This document shows, in pieces, positions 1 through 9,989 of a stretch of 64,000 nt of DNA (its first letter is position 1; each line of letters starts with the position of its first letter). The position numbers and the translations under genes are program-made. Source of the DNA: Hofstenia miamia (taxonomy: Eukaryota > Xenacoelomorpha > Acoela); NCBI GenBank assembly GCA_004352715.1, contig SCFE01000113.1, positions 920,403 to 984,402 on the forward strand, written 5' to 3'. Under the pieces are notes generated by a model that did not search any database, was not told where the DNA came from, and was given only the letters and a program-made list of their open reading frames with translations.

Positions 1-665
1 GATCTTTTCAGATTCACGTTCTGGTTTGTAGCATTGAGAATTGGTACCCTTCCTTTTCCGTGTTTTATTGCACAAATGCTAGACAGCATCGAAACTCGTT
101 TGGTGTTGATGCCTTTATTGTCATATAGCATTATATCAGCTATGATATTGTCTTCTGTCTTGATTGTGTGCATTTTCCACTGATGCGGCTGTAGATGAAT
201 GTCTTCCTGCAATTGAAATGTAATTGTTCTCTGTTTTTCCTGTTCCTCTTCAATTTCCATCTCCTCTTCTTTGACTTTTATTGATTTGTTTGCATAGTTA
301 ATGACACAACCATTTTTTGTCAGAAAATCATTTCCTAGTATGACTTCGTATGGTAATGTGTTGTTATGTGTATCCATCACCACCAAGGGTTGTTTGAACA
401 TTGTGTTCACAATTCTCATTTGTGCAACATTTATCATTCCTTTTGTGTCAATATAATCCCCTGAAGCATTAATTAATCTCTTGTTACAATTCTTCATGTC
501 TTCTTGTTGGAATCCCAGCTTCATAGCGCATTCATCAGTAATTATAGATGTTGCTGCTCTGGTATTGATTGTTGCTTTTGTCATCACTCCATTAATGGCT
601 ATTGTTATCGTATTCATCATGTCAAGGTTTGTTAGGATCATTATCGCTGCACAGTTGTTCTGAGT
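1..665 (-). pseudogene. Retropepsin-region fragment of Gypsy copy A
   Basis: This is the protease part of a Ty3/Gypsy polyprotein, read on the minus strand and cut by the window's left edge. It aligns base for base with 11102-11770 of copy B at an offset of about 11,101. The conserved retropepsin C-terminal block (hydrophobic, VVxDTHNNxLPYxVILGNDFL-like) lies near 300-400. The active-site region near 540-600 reads INTRAATS where a functional enzyme has DTGA, so both the catalytic Asp (now Asn) and the Gly (now Arg) are changed. It follows gag A directly. It is a dead copy; the family call is secure because the gag and pol neighbours are diagnostic in copy B. Confidence 0.8.
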
Positions 666-677
666 TGGTGCTCTAAT

Positions 678-2278
678 TAGTTTTCCAACTCCTTGTTGGT
701 TGGTACTGTTTTGTCAATTTCATCTTCTGTCTGTAGTACGTCCTCTTCATCGTAGTATGCTTCCTTGTCACCAATGACGTTTATTTGCTTTGGGCAATCC
801 GGTTTTTAGTGTCCTTTCTGTCTGCAACCATAGCATTTAACATCTTTCTCTTTTACTTTCCTCATCTTGCCATCTTTTCCCTTTACTTTTATTATTTTTT
901 CTTGTTTTGCTTCAGAGTAGGTTTTATTGGGAGTGCGCGACTTGAAGTTGCTTTTCCATGTTGGTGCATCTCTGTACCATGCGGCTTTCTTGTATATCTG
1001 AGCATTGTTCTCAATAATGGCTTGTATATCGACAGCCTTCCTGATCATTCTTTCTAATTTGTTGTCAACGTCGCATTTAATTTCAAACTGTGTTTTGATG
1101 CTTTCCAGCATCCCCTTGCAGATATGGGAGAACAAGTCATATTTCGAATAACTGTTTCCTCTAGAGCTAAGCATCAGAAGCCGCTCGACTTGTTGCATGT
1201 AATTTCGGATGTCATCAGTTTTTCTCATCTTTGTTGCATTCAAGATAATTTGGTACTGGTTCTTGAAGCTTTCATTTTCATAGTAATTAATGAAATCTCC
1301 TATTAGCAATTGATAGTCCCTTTTTGTCTCTGCGTCCAATAACAGATAGTGTTGGGATGCTGCTCTGGTTAGGTATAGTGGAAGTCTTGCTGCTGCTGCC
1401 TGTTGGCTCACTTTCTGTTCTGCCATTGTCAGTTCGAACATCTGCAGCCACTTGGCAAATGTAGGATTGTAGCCATCTACTTTCCCATTGAATTTGGGTA
1501 GTGTCACTTTGCATGGTATTGTATCATTGGCTGTTAATTGTGGTAGAATCAAATTATAATATTTTGGCTTTCTGTGATTTGTTTGTATGTCCTCCTCTTG
1601 CAGTTGTGTGGTCACTGCTTTCTTGATTTCATCAAATCTTCATCTGATTCTTTGAATGCTACCTCCTTTTGGGTCAGCATATGTGGCGCCTGTAACTCGC
1701 TCTCTTTTCTGGCATGGAATTCGTTTTTGTGAGATTGCATGTTGTTTCTATTCTCTTCTTCTGTTAAGCATAGCAGTCTCAGTTTATCTTTGAGTTGTTC
1801 CAATTCTCCTGCCTGTAGGTCATTGTCTTCAATTAACTGTCTGTTTGTTCTTTCTAGTTCCTGGTTTCTTTCTTGCCATTGCTGGTTTTCTTCTAGAAAT
1901 CTTTTGTTGGACTCTGACAATTTTAATTTCATTTTGAAATAACTGATTTTGTTCTTCTAATCACATTTCCATGTTTACCCTGATTTCGCTCAATATCAAT
2001 TTGTTTTGGCGTTTCATTTCTTTGACCTTCTCAGTCAATTGTTCTACCTGTTACCTCAAAGTTTCCTCATTCTCTTGACTCTTTCTTAACAACACCATTA
2101 TATCTAGTGGATTTGTATCTGTGGGGTTCGTCTCTGGGGGTGAACTAAAAGATTGTAGTTCTGTATCTGTGGCGTCTGTTGCTGAATTTTCACTGTAATA
2201 TGGCAATGATCAAATGGTCCTGGGGGTTACTGCTTTCATTGCAGTTTTCTTTGCGCTTCCTTTTCTGGTTTTTGTCAT
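678..2278 (-). pseudogene. Gag of Gypsy copy A (coiled coil, capsid-like, zinc knuckle), broken
   Basis: Gag of the same Gypsy family as copy B. In the direction of translation: a basic K/T-rich N-terminus (ATG at 2278), a Glu/Gln/Lys-rich coiled coil (1932-1612), a retrotransposon-gag capsid-like block (1615-1010, with LPKFNGKVDGYNPTF and FKNQYQIILNATKMRKTDDIRNYM motifs), a Lys-rich linker and a CCHC zinc knuckle that begins CYGCRQKGH near 803-830. A TAA stop interrupts the knuckle at its Lys codon (AAA in copy B), and the coiled-coil and capsid parts lie in different frames, so it is not translatable as one protein. It sits just downstream of the PBS at 2491-2507. Gag coats the RNA genome and forms the virus-like particle. 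Confidence 0.85.
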
Positions 2279-2490
2279 TTTTCTTCTGGTTCGTAGTGGC
2301 TTTCTCATCTCCAGATTGCAATTCCAGGATCTCTGTTAAGTGCATTTGTTTGGTTCAGGGTATCTCTTTGCCTCTCATTAGTAATTGGTTTGTGTAAACA
2401 GTTTGTTGCTTTCATACTTTCACTCATAGCATGTGATGTCGTTTTGCAGGTGGTTTAATTGAATGTTTCTTCTGTTGGTTTGCTGTTCTT

Positions 2491-2507
2491 GGCTGTCATG
2501 GTCGCCA
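2491..2507 (-). promoter_or_regulatory. Primer-binding site of copy A (tRNA-Arg type)
   Basis: Directly after the LTR end (TTACA) the minus strand reads TGGCGACCATGACAGCC. TGG pairs with the CCA tail of a tRNA. From memory of animal tRNA-Arg(UCG) (3' end GTCACGGTCG plus CCA) the perfect PBS would be TGGCGACCGTGACAG, one base different here. This primes minus-strand DNA synthesis. Confidence 0.75.
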
Positions 2508-4287
2508 TGTAATATCCTGTACCAGGCTTTATCACCGTTGATTCACTGTTACCTTGTAACATTGACTGTGTTATTGCGGGTAAGGATTTACTTCTGGTTT
2601 AGTTTCTTCTATTACATTACATAATCATAAATAACTATTCACTATTTGGTGATGAAACAATGTGGTAACCTCTGCATAGATCTTTCAGTGGGCATCTGCC
2701 TGAAGCAGATCTCCACATCCAATTTCACCATTCCATCCAAAGCTTCTCAGCTCAATCAAGAAAGCTTATGTGTACCCTACATTAGCTCAGTGCTTACTCA
2801 AGGCATGACACAACTCGACTTAATCTCTATTGTGTGAAAGTGTTATATCTATCTGCAACCAGAAACTGTCACTAGTTGTTCATTCAATATTATTGGTAGC
2901 CATTACCAAAATATATTGGCTTTATTAAATAAATATTGAACAACTTCCTAACCTACATTTACAATTACTACATGTAAGGTCATTATCAGTCGATTATAGG
3001 TCATNNNNNNNNNNNNNNNNNNNNNNNNNNNNNNNNNNNNNNNNNNNNNNNNNNNNNNNNNNNNNNNNNNNNNNNNNNNNNNNNNNNNNNNNNNNNNNNN
3101 NNNNNNNNNNNNNNNNNNNNNNNNNNNNNNNNNNNNNNNNNNNNNNNNNNNNNNNNNNNNNNNNNNNNNNNNNNNNNNNNNNNNNNNNNNNNNNNNNNNN
3201 NNNNNNNNNNNNNNNNNNNNNNNNNNNNNNNNNNNNNNNNNNNNNNNNNNNNNNNNNNNNNNNNNNNNNNNNNNNNNNNNNNNNNNNNNNNNNNNNNNNN
3301 NNNNNNNNNNNNNNNNNNNNNNNNNNNNNNNNNNNNNNNNNNNNNNNNNNNNNNNNNNNNNNNNNNNNNNNNNNNNNNNNNNNNNNNNNNNNNNNNNNNN
3401 NNNNNNNNNNNNNNNNNNNNNNNNNNNNNNNNNNNNNNNNNNNNNNNNNNNNNNNNNNNNNNNNNNNNNNNNNNNNNNNNNNNNNNNNNNNNNNNNNNNN
3501 NNNNNNNNNNNNNNNNNNNNNNNNNNNNNNNNNNNNNNNNNNNNNNNNNNNNNNNNNNNNNNNNNNNNNNNNNNNNNNNNNNNNNNNNNNNNNNNNNNNN
3601 NNNNNNNNNNNNNNNNNNNNNNNNNNNNNNNNNNNNNNNNNNNNNNNNNNNNNNNNNNNNNNNNNNNNNNNNNNNNNNNNNNNNNNNNNNNNNNNNNNNN
3701 NNNNNNNNNNNNNNNNNNNNNNNNNNNNNNNNNNNNNNNNNNNNNNNNNNNNNNNNNNNNNNNNNNNNNNNNNNNNNNNNNNNNNNNNNNNNNNNNNNNN
3801 NNNNNNNNNNNNNNNNNNNNNNNNNNNNNNNNNNNNNNNNNNNNNNNNNNNNNNNNNNNNNNNNNNNNNNNNNNNNNNNNNNNNNNNNNNNNNNNNNNNN
3901 NNNNNNNNNNNNNNNNNNNNNNNNNNNNNNNNNNNNNNNNNNNNNNNNNNNNNNNNNNNNNNNNNNNNNNNNNNNNNNNNNNNNNNNNNNNNNNNNNNNN
4001 NNNNTATTTATAGTAATTCAAAAGAAGTACCTGTTGATTCAAATTTAAACTTCTGAGAATATGGTGGCTATAAAATAACGTAAGCATTGTTTTGTCAAAA
4101 GTATTTTTATTGACAGATACAAATATCTCTTTTTTGACACATATTTTATTCTTGGTTGCATTTTACAAATTAATCTGAAATAATAGCAACTAATCTGATT
4201 ATAATATGTTTTAATCAACTCCTTTTTGATCTTACTCTCTTCTGCAACGTTTGCAGCTTATTTCTGATTATTTTGGATGATGCTACA
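2508..4287 (-). repeat. LTR shared by tandem Gypsy copies B (3' LTR) and A (5' LTR)
   Basis: The sequence runs from TGTAGC (minus strand, 4287) to TTACA (2508) with TG...CA ends. It is bounded on one side by the B polypurine tract and on the other by the A primer-binding site, so one LTR serves two internal regions. The non-gap part matches the 5' LTR of B at 13625-14739. A 1000-N gap (3005-4004) sits inside; by alignment with 14149-14464 the true missing length is about 316 bp, giving an LTR of about 1.1 kb. It contains a TATA-like motif (TATAAATA, minus strand) near 4005-4011. Confidence 0.9.
3005..4004. other. Assembly gap of exactly 1000 N inside an LTR
   Basis: A run of 1000 N, a placeholder size. 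The homologous LTR at 13625-14739 has about 316 bp between the same flanking words, so the real missing sequence is probably about a third of that shown. Confidence 0.95.
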
Positions 4288-4297
4288 CGCCCCCCTC
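4288..4297 (-). promoter_or_regulatory. Polypurine tract of copy B
   Basis: Minus strand reads GAGGGGGGCG immediately before the TGTAGC start of the 3' LTR. This position and purine run are those of a retroelement PPT, the primer of plus-strand DNA synthesis. Its intactness helps fix the LTR boundary. Confidence 0.8.
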
Positions 4298-4351
4298 AGC
4301 TTGCATTATTATTAGCACAGCTCGCTCTCTGTGTACCAGAGTGTCCGCCTT

Positions 4352-7300
4352 TCAAATTATCATTTCTGCCTGCTGATCAGACCACATTGTTTTCTCGAAT
4401 TCCATTTCTTTTGTCATCTTTAGAATTGCTTCTCTCTCTGTCATTATGACATTTGCATATTTCAGGAAACGTGCCTCTCTGATGTCTTCCACTATTGGTG
4501 TTATCTCTCTTAGCTCGTTTATTTTCTGTGAAAAGATGTCATAATATTTCTGATATAGCTGTATTCCCTTAATGCTGATCATGAGCGTCATCTGTGCATC
4601 AGACCTACTCATGTGTGCTAAGTCTTCTCTGATTTGGTTGTCAGGATAGAAAAACATGAAAACTTTCCTTAAACTTCGAGCATTTGCCACATCTTTGTAG
4701 AAAAAACTGATGTTATTTCTTACTTCTTCTTCTGTGATCTTGTTGGGATTGTTTTTACTTAATCTCATCATTGTAACGATTTCAACCCTCTTTGTAATGT
4801 CATAGTAGTGGTATCTCTTTTCCCATATATCAGTCCAGACTATATCGTTTACAACAGAGAATAACATTATAGCTCCTGGGTTTTGTTCTTTGATTTCATT
4901 TCTCAGATCTTGCAGTTGTACATTTATTGGTTTCCCATGTGTGTACAGCTGGTCTGGCGTTATCATGCCTTCGATGTAGACCCTTTCTTTGTTGTTGTTT
5001 TGTAACAATATCACTTTTGATTTCTTGTAGTCATCTCTTTCTATCATAGCTTTTGCTTTTCTTTCATTGTTTACATATGACTTATACTTGTGTAGGAATG
5101 TTTTCGCAACCTTAACATCTTTCAGTAATCTTCAACATGGGAGGACCATTGGTATCATGATAGTCTCTGGTGGTGTGCAGATCAGGAATTTTGTTTCTAT
5201 TTCTTGTTCTATGTGCTGGTACGAGCCTTCTGTTGTTGATGCTCTGGCTAGACCTATGGTAGTGGGGTAGTTCATTTTTGCTTTGGGAATCATATTCCAG
5301 AATGCTTGTGTGAGTCCCCTTCAACTTAGTTTTAATCATAGTTCTTCTTTAATTTCCACTCTTGAAGTGATACATTTGACATCTATAGCCAGTTGATTCC
5401 CAAGTAACAATGATCAATGGGCCATTATTGGTCCATTATTGGCATTGTTGGTCTCAATAATTCTTCCAGTTCTGTTCATGTGAATGCTTCAGTGAACATA
5501 ACTTTCATTGTCGCTACTGTTTGTTGTTCTCCAATGCACTGGAAGTTTCTTTCTTTTATATCTTTTGATTATTTTGTAATCTTAATTTCAACCAGGAAAC
5601 ACTCGTCGTCTGTGTCTATCCATTCTATTGTCTTAGCTGGACTAATTTCTCCCCACTTTTTGATGTTTATTCTATTGATTGTTTGTTGTGTTTTGGGGGA
5701 TAGTAGTAATCTGGACGATGTTAATAGTTGCTCCTCCTCTAACATTTCTGTTTGGGACTTTGTAACCATTTCACAGACTTCTACTCCTCTTTTCATCATT
5801 TCGGCGCTTCAAATGATCTTGGTAAATGTGCACCATGGACTGTCTCATTCATAGTGTCTCATTTCGTGGCCTAGTATATTCTGCACGTTTTTCTGTGTTA
5901 GCATTTTTTGGATTTCAGCTGTGCTTGCAAGTTTCCTCTTAATAATTTTCTTTATTGTGAGCCATGGCTGATTTTGGAGTTGCTACATCCATGTCTCAGA
6001 TGTTGCTCCCCACATGTATTTCCTCATTGGCTCATCAAATATCATGATTTTGCTGGGGCATATCCCCGTCATATTTGCGATGCTTATTGATGACATCTTC
6101 CCCAACTGATTTTCTTGCATTATTATTCTACTCAGTATTTTTCCTTTGCTTGCACTGGCTTCTCTGCTCGATTCAGTGACTCCAGTTTTCCAGTGAGACC
6201 TTTTAATATTGCAATTTCGTATTTCTTTGATTTTGTTAATTTGTGACGAGTATGTCGCGAGATTAGTAGTTTTATTTCCACATCTTCTGTTGTAAATATA
6301 GCTAATATCCATGCCATAGTTCTATAGCGTATTACTGGTGCATTCTTTTCTTCAAATAACAATTGTTTAAAATCTTTTTTTGTATTCAATTCTTAGGCTC
6401 TGTTTACTTCTGTCAGCGCCATTTCTACTGATTTGTGGAACTTTCATGATGGTGAATCGATTTTTATCTCTGGCCAGCCTTCCTCTACTTTTTGTTGCAA
6501 GTTCATATTCCTACAAATCGTTTTTGGATTTGTTGTAAATGATCCTGTCATTGCATAAGGCTGCACTTTATAAACAATGTGCTTGCTTTTTCAATTCCTT
6601 CTATGTCCATTGTCATCTCTATCATTTTTGTTTGCCTGTAAAGATTGATTGTGATGCATGGGTCTACCATGATTTGGTAAATCTGCGCCCAATAATCTAT
6701 CTGTAAGTCGAGGCATATTAGCTCTGTGATTGTTGTGTTCTTATTTGTTTTCTCCCATGGGAAGATGTTTTCACCTAAACGGCATGCATTTTCTAAGTGC
6801 TCAGGAATATCGTCCTGTGTTGTTATTGTTATTAGTACAACTCTGACATTTTGTACTCTTGCCATTCTTGTTGTGTCATCCACTTTCTTTTCTAACATCT
6901 TTGTGTATTCTTTCTGTTTCAATATATGTATGATTGTGAGGTTTTCTGCATCCATGTTTATTTCTGGTATCTCAGCAATCTTATCTTTGTATGCCATTAT
7001 TCCTTGTGTTGTGTCTAGTGTAAATGCATCATCAAATATGACGTGCACCATACTGCACATGTATGGCCTCTCCAACATTTTGTTCATATCTTGCGGTTAA
7101 CTGATAATTACAATTTTTTTTGGCCCGTTATTGGCGTCAAGCATGATTGGTAAGAATTTCCCTTCTACTCTCACAACTTTTCGTATGTGGGTTTTTGTTT
7201 CCAGAGATAGTTTTGCAAATGCATTGTAGCACATCTTTGAAGTTCCCATGAAATAAGGATGTAGGGTTTCCCCATCTATTTTTGACATTTGTTTTTCTCT

Positions 7301-7600
7301 TTCTTTTGATCTAACCATTTTCTCTGATGTTGTTTCTGGTGTGTAGATGAGTCATCCTTAATGGTAGTTTACTGGTGCTTGGTTCACAGTTCGAAGGCTG
7401 TGAATCTGTGCTGATATTTTCTACTGCTTTGCCCATGAATCGGCTTGCAGTTACTCCTATCAGCACTTGACCAGCTGTGGTTCCAGACGAGATGACGTCA
7501 GCCTTGAATCACTTTTGTATCTCCACGGTTCTTCCACCAATTACACCTTCCCCTGGAACTCCTCGTGTCTCACCACCCTTGAAGGGAAAGTTGTGCTGTG
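4352..7600 (-). pseudogene. ORF3, large uncharacterised protein downstream of integrase (copy B), broken
   Basis: I do not recognise this protein. About 3.2 kb of same-strand coding sequence lies between integrase and the 3' LTR, now split by stops and frameshifts into blocks at 7318-7097, 7087-6548, 6389-5983, 5799-5569, 5400-5112 and 5047-4352 (231 codons open). Visible conserved words, from N to C: TAGQVLIG and NISTDSQPSNCE, RSKEREK then GETLHPYFMGTSKM, VHVIFDDAFTL, ENLTIIHILK, STLFIKCSL, ISIANMTGICPSK, QPWLT, IEWIDTDDECFLVEIKIT, KFLICTPPETI, FLHKYKSYVNN, KERVYIEGMITPDQLYT. Blocks matching these, in the same order, recur in copies C, D and N on the plus strand. It is rich in K, E, I and N and has no obvious signal peptide or membrane anchor, so an envelope is unlikely. 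It may be an accessory element protein or a captured host gene. The start is uncertain: similarity with D begins upstream of any Met. Confidence 0.65.
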
Positions 7601-7830
7601 CACCAGTTTTCTGCGTGCCCTTGAATCAGCAGTGCAGATCCCTGGTGGGAGAGGCTTTTTGTCCATTGTTCTCTCTGCCCTTGAATCAGCCTTGAGGACT
7701 ACTAGGATGCCGTCTCAATCTACGTCGTCTATTCATTGGCTCTACATTCTCATCCCTTCTGCCCTTGATTTGACTTCTGGTTTGAGAACTTCTTCACACC
7801 CTCCTTCTCCTGTTTGCTGTTGAGAGTTCC
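7440..7830 (-). other. GC-richer linker between integrase and ORF3 with repeated SRA-type motif
   Basis: Between the integrase C-terminus and the recognisable ORF3 core. On the plus strand the word CCCTTGAATCAGC or close variants occurs near 7500, 7618, 7679 and 7760; on the minus strand it encodes ADSRA-like words. Similar words (AESRASG, VDSRTCKGK) occur in the protease-RT linker near 10940-11020, and an NSRAK word occurs at the matching place in copy D near 58570. The role is unknown. Confidence 0.5.
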
Positions 7831-7999
7831 TCTGGCTGCTGGGCTCTGCACACTCTCTTCTTCTAATTTCCTAAATGCAGGTAATAAATTTATATCACAT
7901 GTCTCAGGGTCTCACTGCCCTCTGAGGCAGTACTCTTCAGCTCTGGTCATCATTTCTGATCTCTGCTGTGTATTCATCATCGAATTCTTCTTCATGTAC

Positions 8000-9357
8000 A
8001 CTATCTAAATCATACATATCGCATATAATCTCATTGCCATTAATTCAGCATATTTTAAATTCAGCATTGTCATCTATCTTCATTTCCTAGATGTCTGCTG
8101 TTGCTCTCTTCAGGTTTTGAAAATGTAAAAGTCTATTGTTGTCTAGCATGTATTCATTGTTTGGCAGTTATCATGTGGGGGCCGGACCATACTGTTTTCA
8201 ACTTCTGGACTTGGTTTGTGTCTACAAGTTTGATTGGTGTGAACACATATACCTTATCGCCTACTTTGTGTGTGTGACAATAAATTTTATTATTATAGTT
8301 GCATTGTTGTCTCACTGCCGACTTCTTTATATTGTGACACATTGTATCATGAATTCCTGTGATCTGGTTTCTTAATTGTTGTATGTATGCATTGTCCAAT
8401 TTCCCGCAGTAATTGGTATACTGCATCGAGAGCAGTGTTGCTGCCTCTCTTTTGAACATGGCTTTGAATGGTGATACTCCAGTCGTTGCATGTACCGAGG
8501 TATTGTAATAATATTTGCTCATTTTGATAACCTCTCTCCATTTATTTCCTCCTATTCATGTTGTTGCTACCCTAATTAGCTTGATCAATGTTTGGTTAAG
8601 TCGCTCTACTGCTCCGTTGGCCTGAGGGTGATAGGCGGTTGTCCATTCACTTGCAATTTCCAGTAGCTTTGCCATTTCTTGGAAAAGTCCACTTTTGAAC
8701 TGAGGTCCTTTATCTGTTATGATTGTTTCCATCAGTCCCAATCTCAATATCCATTCTTTTAAGACTAGCTTGGCTGTGGTTTCTGCTGTGGTGTTTCACA
8801 TCAGGACCATTCTTGCATATTTGGTAAAGTTGTCCATCATTACTAGTAGGTACTGATAACCTTTCCTTTGATGGCATCTCTAAATCTATATGAATTATTT
8901 CATTGGGTTGTGTTGCAATGATTTTCTCTAGTGGTGCTCATTGTGTCGGGAAGTGCTGTTTGTTGTTTAGGAGGCATGTCGTGCATTTGTTAATGATGTC
9001 TTCCACGACTTTCCTGATGGCTGTTGTTATGAACCATGTGTTGAACGTTTTCTCCATCTGTGTTATTCCTAAGTGACCCTTCTCGTGGATTTTCCATATC
9101 AATTCCCTCTTGAAGTAATCTGGTATCATAATTCGGTTATTTCCAGCTTCGACGTATAGCAGTCCGTTCTTGTTGATCTTCCACTTGTAACATTCATAGT
9201 ATCCTGCCATTATTTTGGATAATATAGTTCGCGGTTCTTTAATCTTTTTTATAATCTCACCTAAGACTATATCATCTTTTTGTTTGTCCACTATCTCTTG
9301 TTCTGTTATTTCCTCTCTTATAAGTATTGGTAGTACCGCTTGACCTTTCTTATCCAC
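8000..9357 (-). pseudogene. Integrase of Gypsy copy B
   Basis: Retroviral-type integrase that would insert the cDNA. N-terminal HHCC zinc-binding domain at 9100-8950 (HEKGHLG ... INKCTTC). Catalytic core: first Asp in HIDLEM (about 8890), second in ITDKGPQF (about 8700-8720), Glu in GAVERLNQTL (about 8600-8620), so all three catalytic residues can be seen, but in more than one frame. C-terminal block 8522-8154 (NTSVHATTGVSPFKAMF, VGDKVYVFTP, KTVWSGPH) is the usual Gypsy C-terminal/GPF-like region. A frameshift lies near 8750-8830 and in-frame stops near 8560 and 8937. It follows RNase H and precedes the ORF3 linker. Confidence 0.88.
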
Positions 9358-9381
9358 ATTTATCTCTGGTAGTTCTTCGTA

Positions 9382-9929
9382 TTAGGTGTGCAGCAGGAAC
9401 TGAAATTGCTTCTTCTCTCCATCTGTTTTTGTTGCATCTCTTTGGTACTCTGGGAGTGATGTCCAGAAATCCGCATTGTTGTGTAATGTGCCTTTTCTGT
9501 GTTCAATCATAAATGTGAATTCATTTAGGTACTCAATCCACTGGGACACTATTCCAGACTTATCTCCCGAAAACTTCTTCAGCCAGGCCAGACCACTGTT
9601 ATCTGTTCGTACTCTAAACTCCCTTCCTATGAGGAAATGTCGAAATTTTTTGATGCTTTCAATCAGTGCGAGCATTTCTATTTGGTGGAGCTGTAGTTCT
9701 CTTTGCTAGCCCTTAGCTTACGGCTGAAGAACTGGATGGGTACTTCTTTCCCATTTCTTATTTGGCCCAATGTTGCTCCAATTGCCACCTTACTTGCATT
9801 GCAATCTAGTATGAATTTCTCATTGTAATCAGGTGTGTTGAGGGAAGGTAGTTTCGCGAGTTCTTCTTTGATGTTATTGAGTTCCTCTTGTTCTTGCCAC
9901 GTCCATACAAATGGAACTGCCTTCCTCAT
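9382..9929 (-). pseudogene. RNase H domain of Gypsy copy B
   Basis: Follows RT in the same polyprotein: FxLDCNASKVAIGATLG, then VPIQFFSRKL, then the RTDNSGLAWL block and the FMIEHRKGTLHNNAD block, the standard Gypsy RNase H series. The first motif reads CNAS; copy D reads CDAS at the same place, so the expected catalytic Asp has become Asn in B. A stop separates 9929-9678 from 9675-9382. RNase H removes the RNA template during cDNA synthesis. Confidence 0.85.
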
Positions 9930-9989
9930 TAATCAGGTCATCTTTGCTGTTTTTCCAGCTATATTTGGAATAAAGGTTCCGTAGTAATT

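Noticed and set aside
785-1057. Plus-strand open frames opposite gag and ORF3 (also 5417-5854, 6726-7100, 11887-12159)
   Set aside because: They are antisense shadows: hydrophobic translations of the complement of A-rich, Lys/Glu-rich coding sequence. No start context or domain.
4352-7600. ORF3 as a retroviral-type envelope
   Set aside because: No signal peptide, no membrane anchor and no furin-type site in the visible blocks; composition is Lys/Glu/Ile/Asn-rich throughout.
7467-7823. 118-codon plus-strand frame with Ser/Pro-rich product
   Set aside because: It is antisense to the integrase-ORF3 linker and is explained by the GC-richer repeated words there.
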